This document shows, one piece after another, positions 25,917-35,018 of a stretch of 64,000 bases of DNA (position 1 is the stretch's first letter; the number at the start of each line of letters is the position of its first letter). Position numbers and translations under genes: made by a program. The notes under the pieces are model-generated. The model was not told where the DNA came from, made no database searches, and saw nothing but the letters and a program-made list of their open reading frames with translations. The stretch comes from Alishewanella aestuarii B11 (lineage in GTDB: Bacteria; Pseudomonadota; Gammaproteobacteria; Enterobacterales; Alteromonadaceae), in assembly GCF_000280055.1 (NCBI RefSeq), contig NZ_ALAB01000002.1, forward strand, positions 1 to 64,000, written 5' to 3'.

Positions 25917-26075
25917 CTACGTGGTTGGCTGAACGGTATTGGCGAACCTTACCGGCGCTTTAGTGGTTAGCTCTGAGGCTTTTATAGTGCGCCTGATTAA
26001 TTTACGGTAATGGCCGCGGAAAGTCGATGCCTTTTTCATGCTTTTAGACTTCTTTACTGCTTTGAAAAGCGGCAT
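25917..26075 (-). CDS. Very basic small protein, uncertain
   Basis: A 52-codon frame beginning MPLFKAVKKSKSMKKASTFR, with GGTGG before its ATG. It is strongly basic (about 13 Lys/Arg) and lacks membrane segments. It lies alone in the gap between ilvI and the divergent cnoX, in the same direction as ilvI, and overlaps no other gene. A longer frame reaches 26153, overlapping cnoX. I do not recognise it. The basic composition would fit a nucleic-acid or ribosome-associated protein, but it may be non-coding. Confidence 0.4.
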   Translation of the reverse strand: MPLFKAVKKSKSMKKASTFRGHYRKLIRRTIKASELTTKAPVRFANTVQPTT

Positions 26076-26118
26076 GTCGCCACCATAGTACAGGAAGTTA
26101 AAGCTAAGGAAGTGAAGT

Positions 26119-26964
26119 ATGCAAAACCCTATTGTTGACGTCAGCCTGATCAATGCCCGCGAAGTGCTGGACCGTTCGTTACAGCAGCTGGTGATCTTCC
26201 AGTTCTGGTCGGCGCGCAGTGCGCTTTGTCAGCAGTTAAGTCCGGTATTGGAAAAAATTGTCCGCCAGTACCCACAGCAATTGTGTCTGGCCAAAGTAAA
26301 TTGCGATCAGGAGCAGGACTTGGCGATGCAGTTTGGTGTGCAATCACTGCCTACCGTCATGTTGATTAAAGATGGCCGGCCGGTCGATGGTTTTGCTGGT
26401 GCTGAGACCGAGCAGCAAATTCTGACCCGGCTGGCGGCTTATCTGCCAAAACCGGAAGATGAGCTGATTGCCAAAGCGCAGCAATATTTGGCACAGCAGC
26501 AACTCGCTGAAGCTTATCCGCTGCTGGCCGAAGCGCTGACGCTGGCGCCAGAGCGGGTGGAAGTTAAACTCTGGTTAGCCGATACCGCTATTGGCCTTGG
26601 CCAGTTAACCCAGGCTGAAAAGCTGTTGGCTGAAGTGCGGCTGGCCGATCAGGACGCCTTATATAAAACCGTACTGGCCAAACTGGAGTTGGCGCAGCAG
26701 GCCAGCAATACACCGGAGATCCGGGCGCTGGAAGCCCGGCTGGCAGCAGCACCGGCAGATAACAGTTTAAAAGAGCAATTAGCCGTGCAGTACCAGGCCG
26801 TATTGCGCTCAGAAGAGGCATTAGCGTTGCTGCTGCAGATTCTGCAGCAGGATCTGAACTTTGGACAAAGCAAAAAGCTGTTTTTAGATATTCTGGCGGC
26901 TTTGCCCAAGGGCGATCCGCTGGCCAGCCAGTACCGGCGTAAACTCTATGCGCTGCTGTACTAA
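26119..26964 (+). CDS. cnoX: CnoX/YbbN co-chaperone, thioredoxin-TPR protein
   Basis: A 281-residue protein with an N-terminal thioredoxin fold (residues 1-110: VIFQFWSARSALCQQLSPVLEKI, then FGVQSLPTVMLIKDGRPVDGF) and a C-terminal TPR-like helical region (about 115-280). The active-site position reads SARSALC, so one cysteine of CxxC is missing, as in E. coli CnoX. This family hands unfolded, chlorine-oxidised substrates to GroEL/DnaK rather than reducing disulphides. Length matches E. coli (284 aa). The next gene starts 7 bp downstream. Confidence 0.9.
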   Translation: MQNPIVDVSLINAREVLDRSLQQLVIFQFWSARSALCQQLSPVLEKIVRQYPQQLCLAKVNCDQEQDLAMQFGVQSLPTVMLIKDGRPVDGFAGAETEQQILTRLAAYLPKPEDELIAKAQQYLAQQQLAEAYPLLAEALTLAPERVEVKLWLADTAIGLGQLTQAEKLLAEVRLADQDALYKTVLAKLELAQQASNTPEIRALEARLAAAPADNSLKEQLAVQYQAVLRSEEALALLLQILQQDLNFGQSKKLFLDILAALPKGDPLASQYRRKLYALLY

Positions 26965-26970
26965 GGCCGC

Positions 26971-28200
26971 TTGTTGAGTGCCTTTAGCTGCAGTGGCGCT
27001 GAACTGGAGAAGTTGTTTAGCCAGGTTGCCGCTGTGCTTAACCGCTATCAGCGCTATTGGCAGTTACAGCCGATGGCGCGTTCTGCCTTACCCTTTGACG
27101 CTGCACTGAATAGCCTGCTACAGAGCTTATCGCTTACCGAGCTGGCGGCGCTGGAGGATAATCCTGAGCAGCAACAGCAGCTGTTTGGCGGCTTTTTCCC
27201 AGAGCTCTTTGCGCTGCCGGCGACCAGTCAGGCTGAGCCGGCAGAGGCCTTACCCGAGTGGCCATTTTGGCTCACCAATGGTATTGGCGGGCGTAAACTC
27301 TCGCAAATCCAGCATTTTTGTCAGCAGCTCGCCCCATTGGAGCTGCCGCTGTTGGAATGGTGTGCCGGCAAAGGCCATCTGGGGCGGCTACTGGCGGCAC
27401 AGGGCCGGCAGGTGACCAGTGTTGAATGGCAGGCCGAACTGTGTCGACAGGGCGAGGCACTGGCAGCACAATTTCAGTTGTCGCAGCGCTTTGTCTGTGC
27501 CGATGTGTTGACGCCGGCGGGTCGGGCAGTGCTGTCGCCACAGCAACAGCTGGTCGCTTTACATGCCTGTGGTGATTTACATTTGCAGTTAATCAAACAT
27601 GCGGTTGCCGTCGGCACGCACGCCTTACAGCTGGCGCCTTGTTGTTACCATCTGATTGCCGCTGAACATTATCTGCCGTTATCGACGCTGGCGCAGCAGC
27701 ATAATCTGCAGCTGAGCCGACAGGATCTGAAACTGGCGGTACAGGCGCAGGTTACCGGCGGTGAACGGGTCGCACGGCTGCGGCAAACCGAAGTCAGCTG
27801 GCGGCTGGCGTATCAGTTATTGCGCACTGAACTGACGGCTGATGCCAGCTATCAGCCGCTGCCATCTTTACCTAAACACTGGTTTAGTGGTGACTTTAGC
27901 GCCTTTCTGGCCTATGCGGCGCAGCTGCAACAACTGTTATTACCGGCGGTTATCGATGATCACGCTTTGCTGGCAAGGGCTGACGAGGCGTATTTACAGC
28001 TGCAGCGTATTGATGCGGTGCGGCATCTGTTTCGCCGACCATTAGAGTTGTATCTGGTGCTGGATCGGGCGCTATACCTGCAACAACAGGGTTATCAGGT
28101 ACAGCTGTCGGTATTTTGTGCTTATCAGATCACGCCCAGAAATTTCCTGATCCGGGCCTGGCGCGATACGTCAGCTCTGACTAACCGGTGTAGCCTGTAA
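26971..28200 (+). CDS. SAM-dependent methyltransferase with PCCYH motif (METTL25-like)
   Basis: A 409-residue protein starting at TTG with AAGG about 6 bp upstream. The SAM-binding motif is LLEWCAGKGHLGRLLA (about residues 127-142), followed by an acidic loop end (VTSVEWQ). Further on are LVALHACGDLHLQLI and LAPCCYHLI, the latter being characteristic of the Methyltransf_32 family, which includes METTL25 relatives. The N-terminal 100 residues are helical and family-specific. The substrate is not known. It follows cnoX by 6 bp, so probably one operon. Its last 30 bp overlap the convergent acyltransferase gene. Confidence 0.82.
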   Translation: MLSAFSCSGAELEKLFSQVAAVLNRYQRYWQLQPMARSALPFDAALNSLLQSLSLTELAALEDNPEQQQQLFGGFFPELFALPATSQAEPAEALPEWPFWLTNGIGGRKLSQIQHFCQQLAPLELPLLEWCAGKGHLGRLLAAQGRQVTSVEWQAELCRQGEALAAQFQLSQRFVCADVLTPAGRAVLSPQQQLVALHACGDLHLQLIKHAVAVGTHALQLAPCCYHLIAAEHYLPLSTLAQQHNLQLSRQDLKLAVQAQVTGGERVARLRQTEVSWRLAYQLLRTELTADASYQPLPSLPKHWFSGDFSAFLAYAAQLQQLLLPAVIDDHALLARADEAYLQLQRIDAVRHLFRRPLELYLVLDRALYLQQQGYQVQLSVFCAYQITPRNFLIRAWRDTSALTNRCSL

Positions 28201-29112
28201 GCTGCGTTGGTTCTGCTTCAGATAGCACTCAATTTGCTGATCTTTACGCTGCCAGCGCTGGTTCAGCCACTGCTGGAAGTTATCGCGAAATACCGGATCA
28301 TTAAAATAATCACCAATGACTGCGGTATCAACCGGCAGGATCTCGGCCTGGATCACTACCCGTTTTAACCGTCCCATTAGCATATCCAGCGCAATATGCT
28401 GGGTGTTATCCGGGTAAATCAGCGTGACGTCCAGGATGGCATTAAACTGCTCGCCCATACTGGCCAGCGTAAAGGCAATACCGCCGGCTTTAGGGGGCAG
28501 CAAATGGGTAAAAGGGCTGTTTTTCGCGCGCTGTTTTTCCGGTGTGCAACGGCTGCCTTCCACAAAGTTGATGATGGTGGTTGGCGTATGCACAAACTTA
28601 GCACAGCTGTTACGGGTGGTTTCGATATCCTTGCCTTTAAGCTCAGGATGTTTGGCCAAAGTCGCGGCGCTGTAGCGTTTCATATACGGCATATCCAACG
28701 CCCAGCAGCCAGTGCCAAGGAAAGGTACCCACTTTAATTCATCTTTTAAAAAGAATTTTGGCTCTGGGATCAGGTGATAAGCAAAGGTACTGACCACTGG
28801 AATATCAACCCAGCTCTTATGGTTGGCGATCAGCAAATACCAACTGTCTTTATCCAACTGCTGCTGACCGCTGATTTGCCAGTCGACATCATTAAACAGG
28901 TTAATTAAAAAGGTGTTCACCGCCGTCCAGCCCCGGTAGCAGCGCCGGCCCAGGGCGGCAATCAGCCGGTGCGCAGCTTTAAAGGGTAACAGCAGTTTCA
29001 GGATGCCAAGCGGGGTGACCACTATGCCCCAGAATGCCAGATTTAACGCAAACAAACTAAAGCTAATGGGTAACAGTAAAAATCCGGGTAAAAAGCTTAG
29101 CATCGTTGACAC
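28171..29112 (-). CDS. PlsC-domain acyltransferase (YihG type), downstream copy
   Basis: A 313-residue membrane acyltransferase. After hydrophobic N-terminal segments (LSFLPGFLLLPISFSLFAL) it has the catalytic NHKSWVDIP (HxxxxD) near residue 95, the acceptor region FVEGSRCTPEKQ near 195, and a conserved PFTHLLPPKAGGIAF. E. coli YihG, the closest pattern, acts in phospholipid acyl transfer. It lies 6 bp after a paralogous gene. The C-terminus overlaps the convergent methyltransferase gene by 30 bp. Confidence 0.88.
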   Translation of the reverse strand: MSTMLSFLPGFLLLPISFSLFALNLAFWGIVVTPLGILKLLLPFKAAHRLIAALGRRCYRGWTAVNTFLINLFNDVDWQISGQQQLDKDSWYLLIANHKSWVDIPVVSTFAYHLIPEPKFFLKDELKWVPFLGTGCWALDMPYMKRYSAATLAKHPELKGKDIETTRNSCAKFVHTPTTIINFVEGSRCTPEKQRAKNSPFTHLLPPKAGGIAFTLASMGEQFNAILDVTLIYPDNTQHIALDMLMGRLKRVVIQAEILPVDTAVIGDYFNDPVFRDNFQQWLNQRWQRKDQQIECYLKQNQRSLQATPVSQS

Positions 29113-29118
29113 ACTCCG

Positions 29119-30012
29119 TTATTTGCCTGCGCTTGTCTCTAGCCTGGCCAGTTGCTGGTCTTTCTCTAACCACAACTGATTTAACCACTGCTGAAAGCGC
29201 TCACGATACGCCTGATCGTGGTAATCGCCTATTAACTCTTTGGCAATAGGCAGTACCTTAATATTGACTGTTATAGCATGAACCTTGCCGGAAATATAAT
29301 CCCAAAATGTTGGAATGCCGCCAGGATAGTGAATGGTCACATCCAGCAGTTTATGTAATTGTTCGCCCATTGCCCCCAGCACAAAGGCGGTGCCACCAGC
29401 CTTGGGTTTTAACAGATGCCGGAACGGCGACTGCTGGCGATCGTGCTTATCACGGGTAAAGCGGGTGCCTTCGACAAAATTCATCACAGATACCGGCTTA
29501 AAGCGGAACTTGGCACAGGCTTTACGTGTCGTTTCGATATCCTTGCCCTGTAGTTCCGGACGTTTCTGTAGTAATTGTTTGCTATAGCGCTTCATAAAGG
29601 GGAAATCGAGCGCCCACCAGGCCAGGCCCATAAAGGGCACATACAGCAGTTCTTTTTTCAGGAAGAATTTAATAAAGGGGATCTTGCGGTTAAAAATATT
29701 CTGCAGAATTAAAATATCGGCCCAGGATTGATGGTTGGCGATAATCAAATACCAGTCTTTACGCGAGAGTTTTTCCAGTCCTTCAACCCGCCACTTGATC
29801 GAGGTAAAAATACGGGTCGTCAGGTTATTAACGCTGATCCAGGCTACCGCCATCGCATCCAGCAGATAGGTCATCCAGGCTTGCCAGCGTTGGATCGGCA
29901 GGAGTTTCAGAATCGCCAATAACATAATGGGTACAAACCAAAATAAGGTATTGACGACATACAGCAGAAAGGAAAGCGACCCCTTTATCGGGTGCGGTAA
30001 CCAATTTAACAT
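29119..30012 (-). CDS. PlsC-domain acyltransferase (YihG type), upstream copy
   Basis: A 297-residue paralogue of the next gene downstream, sharing the same block order: NHQSWADIL catalytic motif (near residue 93), FVEGTRFTRDKH acceptor motif (near 188) and PFRHLLKPKAGGTAF. Two hydrophobic segments precede the catalytic domain. Together they look like an old tandem duplication kept as two genes, since they differ at many positions. Both probably act at the inner membrane on lysophospholipid. Confidence 0.88.
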   Translation of the reverse strand: MLNWLPHPIKGSLSFLLYVVNTLFWFVPIMLLAILKLLPIQRWQAWMTYLLDAMAVAWISVNNLTTRIFTSIKWRVEGLEKLSRKDWYLIIANHQSWADILILQNIFNRKIPFIKFFLKKELLYVPFMGLAWWALDFPFMKRYSKQLLQKRPELQGKDIETTRKACAKFRFKPVSVMNFVEGTRFTRDKHDRQQSPFRHLLKPKAGGTAFVLGAMGEQLHKLLDVTIHYPGGIPTFWDYISGKVHAITVNIKVLPIAKELIGDYHDQAYRERFQQWLNQLWLEKDQQLARLETSAGK

Positions 30013-30101
30013 AAGGCACTTATCTCATTTTCAGGTGGCAATACCACCGGCTAAATGGGGAGGTGTAAGTGGTTACACCTCCGATCAGTGCCTATTCTAG
30101 C

Positions 30102-31988
30102 TTAATCTTCGAAGTAGGTGTAACCATAAACGCCGGCTTTCAGCTCATCCAGTAGTTCATCTTTACGTTCGTCCTGCATGTCCAGTTTAGCCAGTTGTTT
30201 GGTGTAAGAGGCAATCAGCTTCTTGGCATCAAACTGCACATAGCGCAGCACATCTGCTACCGTATCACCCTTGATAATATTGGTCAGCTTGTAACTGCCA
30301 TCTTCGGTCAGTTCGACATGCACTGAATCGGTATCACCAAACAGGTTGTGCAGATCACCCAGAATTTCCTGATAGGCGCCAACCATAAACATACCAAGCA
30401 GATATTGCTGATCGTCCTTGTATTCCGGCAGCGGCAGGCTGGATTCGATACCATTACCATCCGCATAGCTCTTCAGCATGCCGTCAGAGTCACAGGTAAT
30501 ATCCTGAATAATGGCGCGGTGATTCAGTGGCTCCGTCATCCGCTCCAGCGGCATTACCGGGAACAGCTGATCAATACCCCAGGCATCCGGCATGGACTGG
30601 AACAGCGAGAAGTTAACGAACAGCTTATCAGCCAGTTTTTCGTTTAACTCATCGTGAATCGCGCGGTGCGAGCGGGCATTCAGATCCAGATTCGCCCGTA
30701 CCTTATTAATGGTGGCAAAGTACAGCTGCTCTAACAGCGACCAATCTTGTAAGGTCAGCAGGCCATGCACATACTGGGCATGGGCATCGGTAAAGTAGTG
30801 GACAGCATCATGGTAGGACTCGACGGCACTACGTGGCGTTACATTGTTGTAGGCGTCCCACATCCCTAAAATGACCGTCGGCGCATCTTCGCTCGGCTCC
30901 GGCAGATTCACTAAACCAGGCGCCCGCTCGATATCGATGGCATCGGTTACCAGTACCGCATGGTGTGCGGTCATCGCCCGGCCAGACTCGGTAATAATAT
31001 TCGGATGTGGTAAGTCGTACTCGTCACAAACTTCTTTTAAACCATTAACCACGTTGCGGGCATATTCGTACATGGTGTAGTTCATCGAACAGGCAGAGCG
31101 CGATTTCGAACCTTCGTAATCGACACCTAAACCGCCGCCGACGTCTACCGTGGTAATAGGCACGCCGAGGGTACGCAGTTCAGCGTAGTGACGAGCACAT
31201 TCACGGATCGCATTGTGGATATCGCGGATATTGGCAATTTGCGAGCCGATATGGAAGTGCACCAGCTGCAGCAACTCGAGTTTGCCGGCATCGCGCAGAA
31301 TATCGATGGCTTGCAGTACCTGAGTGGCGGTGAGGCCAAATTTGCCTTTTTCACCACCGGTATTTTGCCATTTGCCTTTGCCGACCGAGTTTAAGCGAAT
31401 ACGAATACCGATGCGCGGTGCCGCACCCAGATTATCGATTTCGCGCAGCAGGGTTTTTAGCTCTGACAGCTTTTCAACGACCACATAGACCGTATGGCCC
31501 ATCATCTGACCAATGGTCGCCAGACGCAAGAACTCGCTATCTTTATAGCCGTTACAGACGATTTGCAGTGGCTGCTCGGTTACACCGAGGATTGCCATCA
31601 GCTCCGGCTTACTACCGGCTTCCAGGCCAACTTTGCCGCTATCATGGCTAATCAGGCGTTTAACTACTGAGAATTGCTGGTTTACCTTGATTGGATAGAC
31701 CGCGGTATAGTTACCCTGATACTCTTTCTCGGCTTTGGCGCGTTGGAAAGACTTAATTAAGGTATCTACCCGATGCTGCAGAATATCGGTAAACCGCACC
31801 AATACCGGCAGCGTCAGGCCTTCTTCCTTAAAGCGTTGCGTCAGCTCAGGAAAGCTAATACCTGGCTTACTGTGATCCTGATCCGGGTAGGCAATCAGGT
31901 CGCCGTCCTTATTCACATCAAAATAGCCTTCGCTCCATACGGCTACGTTGTAAATAGAACGCGCCTTCTCAAAACCCCAGTCTGCCAT
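30102..31988 (-). CDS. speA: Biosynthetic arginine decarboxylase
   Basis: A 628-residue PLP enzyme of the alanine-racemase fold that turns arginine into agmatine. It shows the PLP lysine region YPIKVNQQFSVV (about residue 95-106), GLEAGSKPELMAILG, the HFHIGSQIANI block and VDVGGGLGVDYEGS, and the closing LTEDGSYKLTNIIKGDTVADVL. Length is close to E. coli SpeA (632-658 aa). It is divergent from speE across a 130-bp gap. No agmatinase (speB) gene is adjacent. Confidence 0.96.
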   Translation of the reverse strand: MADWGFEKARSIYNVAVWSEGYFDVNKDGDLIAYPDQDHSKPGISFPELTQRFKEEGLTLPVLVRFTDILQHRVDTLIKSFQRAKAEKEYQGNYTAVYPIKVNQQFSVVKRLISHDSGKVGLEAGSKPELMAILGVTEQPLQIVCNGYKDSEFLRLATIGQMMGHTVYVVVEKLSELKTLLREIDNLGAAPRIGIRIRLNSVGKGKWQNTGGEKGKFGLTATQVLQAIDILRDAGKLELLQLVHFHIGSQIANIRDIHNAIRECARHYAELRTLGVPITTVDVGGGLGVDYEGSKSRSACSMNYTMYEYARNVVNGLKEVCDEYDLPHPNIITESGRAMTAHHAVLVTDAIDIERAPGLVNLPEPSEDAPTVILGMWDAYNNVTPRSAVESYHDAVHYFTDAHAQYVHGLLTLQDWSLLEQLYFATINKVRANLDLNARSHRAIHDELNEKLADKLFVNFSLFQSMPDAWGIDQLFPVMPLERMTEPLNHRAIIQDITCDSDGMLKSYADGNGIESSLPLPEYKDDQQYLLGMFMVGAYQEILGDLHNLFGDTDSVHVELTEDGSYKLTNIIKGDTVADVLRYVQFDAKKLIASYTKQLAKLDMQDERKDELLDELKAGVYGYTYFED

Positions 31989-32121
31989 TGTCTTTCCTCA
32001 AAAAAATTAACTGCTATAGTTTAAAGCCATTAGCCGCAAGGTGCAGCAAAAAAGCCGAAAAATTTGTATGTCAGCGCTGTCGCAGGCAAAATACGCGCCT
32101 TATACGTTGCAGGGGGTAAAA

Positions 32122-32982
32122 ATGTCAGTATTTGATGACAAAAAGTGGCTAACCGAGGTGTTTGCCGACAGCGGTAGTGTGTTTGGTTTAGCCATTACCA
32201 AAAAACTGGATGAAGTGCAGTCGCCCTTTCAGAAAATTGCCATGTATGAGACTACCCATTTTGGCAATTTAATGGTGATTGATGATGTGATTATGCTGAG
32301 CAGCCGGGATAACTTCCTGTATCACGAAATGCTCAGTCATCCGGTGCTGTTTACCCATCCGAATCCGAAGAATGTGGTGATTATTGGCGGCGGTGATTGC
32401 GGTACCCTGCGCGAGGTGTTAAAGCATCCCGGCGTAGAGCGCGTAACGCAAATCGATATCGACGAGCAGGTTACCCGGATGGCCGAAAAGTACTTCCCGG
32501 AACTGTGCGCATCAAACAATGACTCGCGCGCAACGCTGAAGTTTGAAGACGGTATTAAATTTATGCGCGAAGCTGCGCCGGGTTCTATCGATGTGATTAT
32601 TGTCGATTCAACGGATCCGATAGGCCCGGGCGAAGGCCTGTTTAACCGCGCCTTTTATGCCAGCTGTGTGGCGGCCTTAGCCAACGACGGCATTCTGGTG
32701 CAGCAGAGTGAATCACCGCTGATCCATATGCCGCTGTTAAAAGCGATGCGTCAGGCAATGAGCGATGCCGGCTTTGCCGGCCTGCAAACGCTGAATTTCC
32801 CGCAAATGGTGTATCCATCAGGTTGGTGGACCTGTACGCTGGCGAAGAAAAGCGGTGCATTTAACGGTTTCCGCGAAGCCGATGCGGCGGCTGCGCCCTT
32901 TAGTACCGAGTACTACAATGTTGAGGTACATAAGGCGGCCGGCGCCCTGCCAAATTTTGTAAAAAAAGCCTTTGCTGAATAG
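32122..32982 (+). CDS. speE: Spermidine synthase (polyamine aminopropyltransferase)
   Basis: A 286-residue aminopropyltransferase. The start at 32122 is chosen for GGGGG 6 bp before the ATG and because it gives the normal N-terminus MSVFDDKKWLTEVF; the frame opens further back at 32041. Signature blocks are ETTHFGNLMVIDDVIMLS, VVIIGGGDCGTLREVLKHPGVERVTQIDID in segments (the decarboxylated-SAM site), and VIIVDSTDPIGPGEGLF with the catalytic Asp. Divergent speA suggests a joint polyamine role. A strong bidirectional terminator at 33009-33039 separates it from the OmpA-like gene. Confidence 0.95.
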   Translation: MSVFDDKKWLTEVFADSGSVFGLAITKKLDEVQSPFQKIAMYETTHFGNLMVIDDVIMLSSRDNFLYHEMLSHPVLFTHPNPKNVVIIGGGDCGTLREVLKHPGVERVTQIDIDEQVTRMAEKYFPELCASNNDSRATLKFEDGIKFMREAAPGSIDVIIVDSTDPIGPGEGLFNRAFYASCVAALANDGILVQQSESPLIHMPLLKAMRQAMSDAGFAGLQTLNFPQMVYPSGWWTCTLAKKSGAFNGFREADAAAAPFSTEYYNVEVHKAAGALPNFVKKAFAE

Positions 32983-33008
32983 GCAGCTGTGAAATAGACA
33001 GCTGTAAA

Positions 33009-33039
33009 ACACAACGCCCGGCTTAGCCGGGCGTTGTGT
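33009..33039. terminator. Bidirectional terminator between speE and the OmpA-like lipoprotein gene
   Basis: ACACAACGCCCGGC (33009-33022) and GCCGGGCGTTGTGT (33026-33039) are perfect complements with a TTA loop. It serves the two convergent genes. Confidence 0.85.
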
Positions 33040-33054
33040 CTTTAGCACAAGAAA

Positions 33055-33693
33055 TTACTCGACGATCGGTTCGATATGCACTTCTACCCGGCGGTTGCGC
33101 GCGCGGTTGGCTTCTGAGTTATTCTGAAACGCCGGCCGGTCCGGGCCATAACCGATGGTTTCAATGCGGATCGGTTGCACACCCTGCGCTACCAGATAGC
33201 TTTGCACGGACTCCGCCCGGGCGCGTGACAGGTTCATATTAAACTGATACGGACCGGTATCATCAGTATGACCGGCGACTACCACCATGGTTTTCGGATA
33301 CTCACGTAAGACCTTGGCGATATCGTTTAACGCCGGATACAGGCTGGGACGAATATCAGAGCGGTTAATATCAAAAGTCAGTTGCGCCGGAATATCCAGC
33401 ACTAAACGGTCACCGTCGCGTTGTACGCCCACACCTGAACCTTTTAGCTCTTCGCGCAGCGCCTTTTCCTGGTTATCCATATAGCTGCCTACGGCCGCAC
33501 CGGCCAAAGCGCCGACCGCGGCACCAATAACCACCCTTTTGTTTTTATGGTTGCCAGTTGCTTTACCTGCTATAGCACCGGCTACCGCACCGATGGCCGC
33601 ACCGCGGGTGGTATTTTGGTTATCGGTAGTGGCACAGCCGGCCAATACCAGGCTGCCAGACATCACGGCTACTAGTGCAACTTTTGCTTTCAT
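33055..33693 (-). CDS. OmpA-family lipoprotein (YiaD-like)
   Basis: A 212-residue envelope protein. The lipobox SGSLVLAGC puts lipidation at C20. Next comes a glycine-zipper region (GAAIGAVAGAIAGKATG and VVIGAAVGALAGAAVGSYMD, about residues 31-75), which may insert in membrane, then the OmpA C-terminal peptidoglycan-binding domain with TFDINRSDIRP, VVVAGHTDDTGPYQFN and NRARNRRVEVHI. Length and order match YiaD. It anchors the outer membrane to the cell wall. Confidence 0.92.
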   Translation of the reverse strand: MKAKVALVAVMSGSLVLAGCATTDNQNTTRGAAIGAVAGAIAGKATGNHKNKRVVIGAAVGALAGAAVGSYMDNQEKALREELKGSGVGVQRDGDRLVLDIPAQLTFDINRSDIRPSLYPALNDIAKVLREYPKTMVVVAGHTDDTGPYQFNMNLSRARAESVQSYLVAQGVQPIRIETIGYGPDRPAFQNNSEANRARNRRVEVHIEPIVE

Positions 33694-33871
33694 CTTGTTT
33701 CTCCATTACGCAATTGGCGCTAAGTATATAGCAGTTTAGGTTAAGGGTATGAATGATTGCTGAATTTGCGGATTCGCTGAAAGAAATAGCGTTAGACATA
33801 TAGACTGCCAAAGATTAAGCTTTGGACCAGCAGAATAACCCAAAGCAGATGTTGGTAAGCAGGTAGCGAAG

Positions 33872-34978
33872 ATGGCGGTATGTGGCTGGAAACGGATCGT
33901 TTTAAAAGTAGGCAGTGCGCTGATTGCGCCTAATGCAGCCGGCTGCTCTACCCGGTATTTGTTATCTATCGCCCGCTTTATTGCCGAGTGCCGGGCGGCC
34001 GGTACTGAGGTGGTGCTGGTGTCGTCAGGCAGTGTCGCCGCAGGTCGCAATGCCATTAGCTATAAGCAGTTGCCGTTGCCAATTAACGTGAAACAGGCAA
34101 TGGCGGCAGTGGGGCAGAGTCGGATGATGGCAAGCTGGGCACAATTATTTGATTTTGACTGTGCACAGATCCTGCTGACCCATGACGATTTAAAAGATCG
34201 CCGCCGTTATCTGAATATCGATAATACCCTGCGCACTTTGCTGGCGAATCAGGTGCTACCCATTGTTAACGAGAATGATACCGTTGCCACGGTCGAGTTA
34301 AAGGTCGGCGATAACGATAATCTGGCGGCGATGGTGGCGATTCTGGCTGATGCTGATGCCTTATTAATCTGCTCGGATATCGACGGCCTCTATACCGCCA
34401 ACCCACGTACTGAACCTGACGCTGAGCTGGTGCCACAGGTTACGCAAATTACACCACAGATTTATGCGATGGCCGGTGGCAGCCACCATGCTATTGGTAC
34501 CGGCGGCATGCAGACGAAAATTCAGGCCGCCGATAAAGCAACCCGTGCCGGTATTGATACCCTGATTATCAATGGCCAGAAAGCGGCAACCTTTGATGAA
34601 TTACTGGCCAACCGGCATTGTGGTACCTTGTTTCAACGACAACAAGAGCGGCTTAGTGCGAAAAAGCACTGGCTGCGACATAGCCTGAAGCCGCACGGTC
34701 AACTGGTGATTGACGACGGTGCCGCGCAGGCACTGCTGGCCCGGGGGGCTTCGTTATTGCCTTCCGGCATCAGTGCGGTCAGTGGTGACTTTGATAAAGG
34801 CGATGCGGTACTGGTACTTAATATGGCCGGTCAGACGCTGGCGCAGGGTATTAGCCAGTATAGCGCGCTGGAGCTTAGTAAGATCCGTGGCATAAAAAGC
34901 CAGCAAATTGATACCATCCTTGGCTATTGCTCCAGTGAAGTTGCTATTCACCGCGACGATCTGGTGCTGCTTAACTAG
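33872..34978 (+). CDS. proB: Glutamate 5-kinase
   Basis: A 368-residue enzyme of proline synthesis. The amino-acid kinase domain begins KRIVLKVGSALI and shows VLVSSGSVAAGR, NENDTVATVELKVGDNDNLAA in blocks, CSDIDGLYTANPR and GTGGMQTKIQAADKATRAG. A C-terminal PUA domain (about residues 275-365) includes GQLVIDDGAAQALLARGASLLPSGI and ends near the stop. Length matches E. coli ProB (367 aa). proA is not adjacent: the next gene is an unrelated oxidoreductase. Confidence 0.95.
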   Translation: MAVCGWKRIVLKVGSALIAPNAAGCSTRYLLSIARFIAECRAAGTEVVLVSSGSVAAGRNAISYKQLPLPINVKQAMAAVGQSRMMASWAQLFDFDCAQILLTHDDLKDRRRYLNIDNTLRTLLANQVLPIVNENDTVATVELKVGDNDNLAAMVAILADADALLICSDIDGLYTANPRTEPDAELVPQVTQITPQIYAMAGGSHHAIGTGGMQTKIQAADKATRAGIDTLIINGQKAATFDELLANRHCGTLFQRQQERLSAKKHWLRHSLKPHGQLVIDDGAAQALLARGASLLPSGISAVSGDFDKGDAVLVLNMAGQTLAQGISQYSALELSKIRGIKSQQIDTILGYCSSEVAIHRDDLVLLN

Positions 34979-35018
34979 ACTACACTAAGGACGTAGTCAG
35001 CAATCGTTGGGGAATATA

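Noticed and set aside
26119-26964. Missing CxxC in the thioredoxin domain as an anomaly
   Set aside because: Loss of one active-site cysteine is a known property of the CnoX/YbbN family, so it is not unusual here.
28396-28737. Plus-strand frame opposite the downstream acyltransferase
   Set aside because: It lies entirely inside a gene with clear catalytic motifs and shows no coding character of its own.
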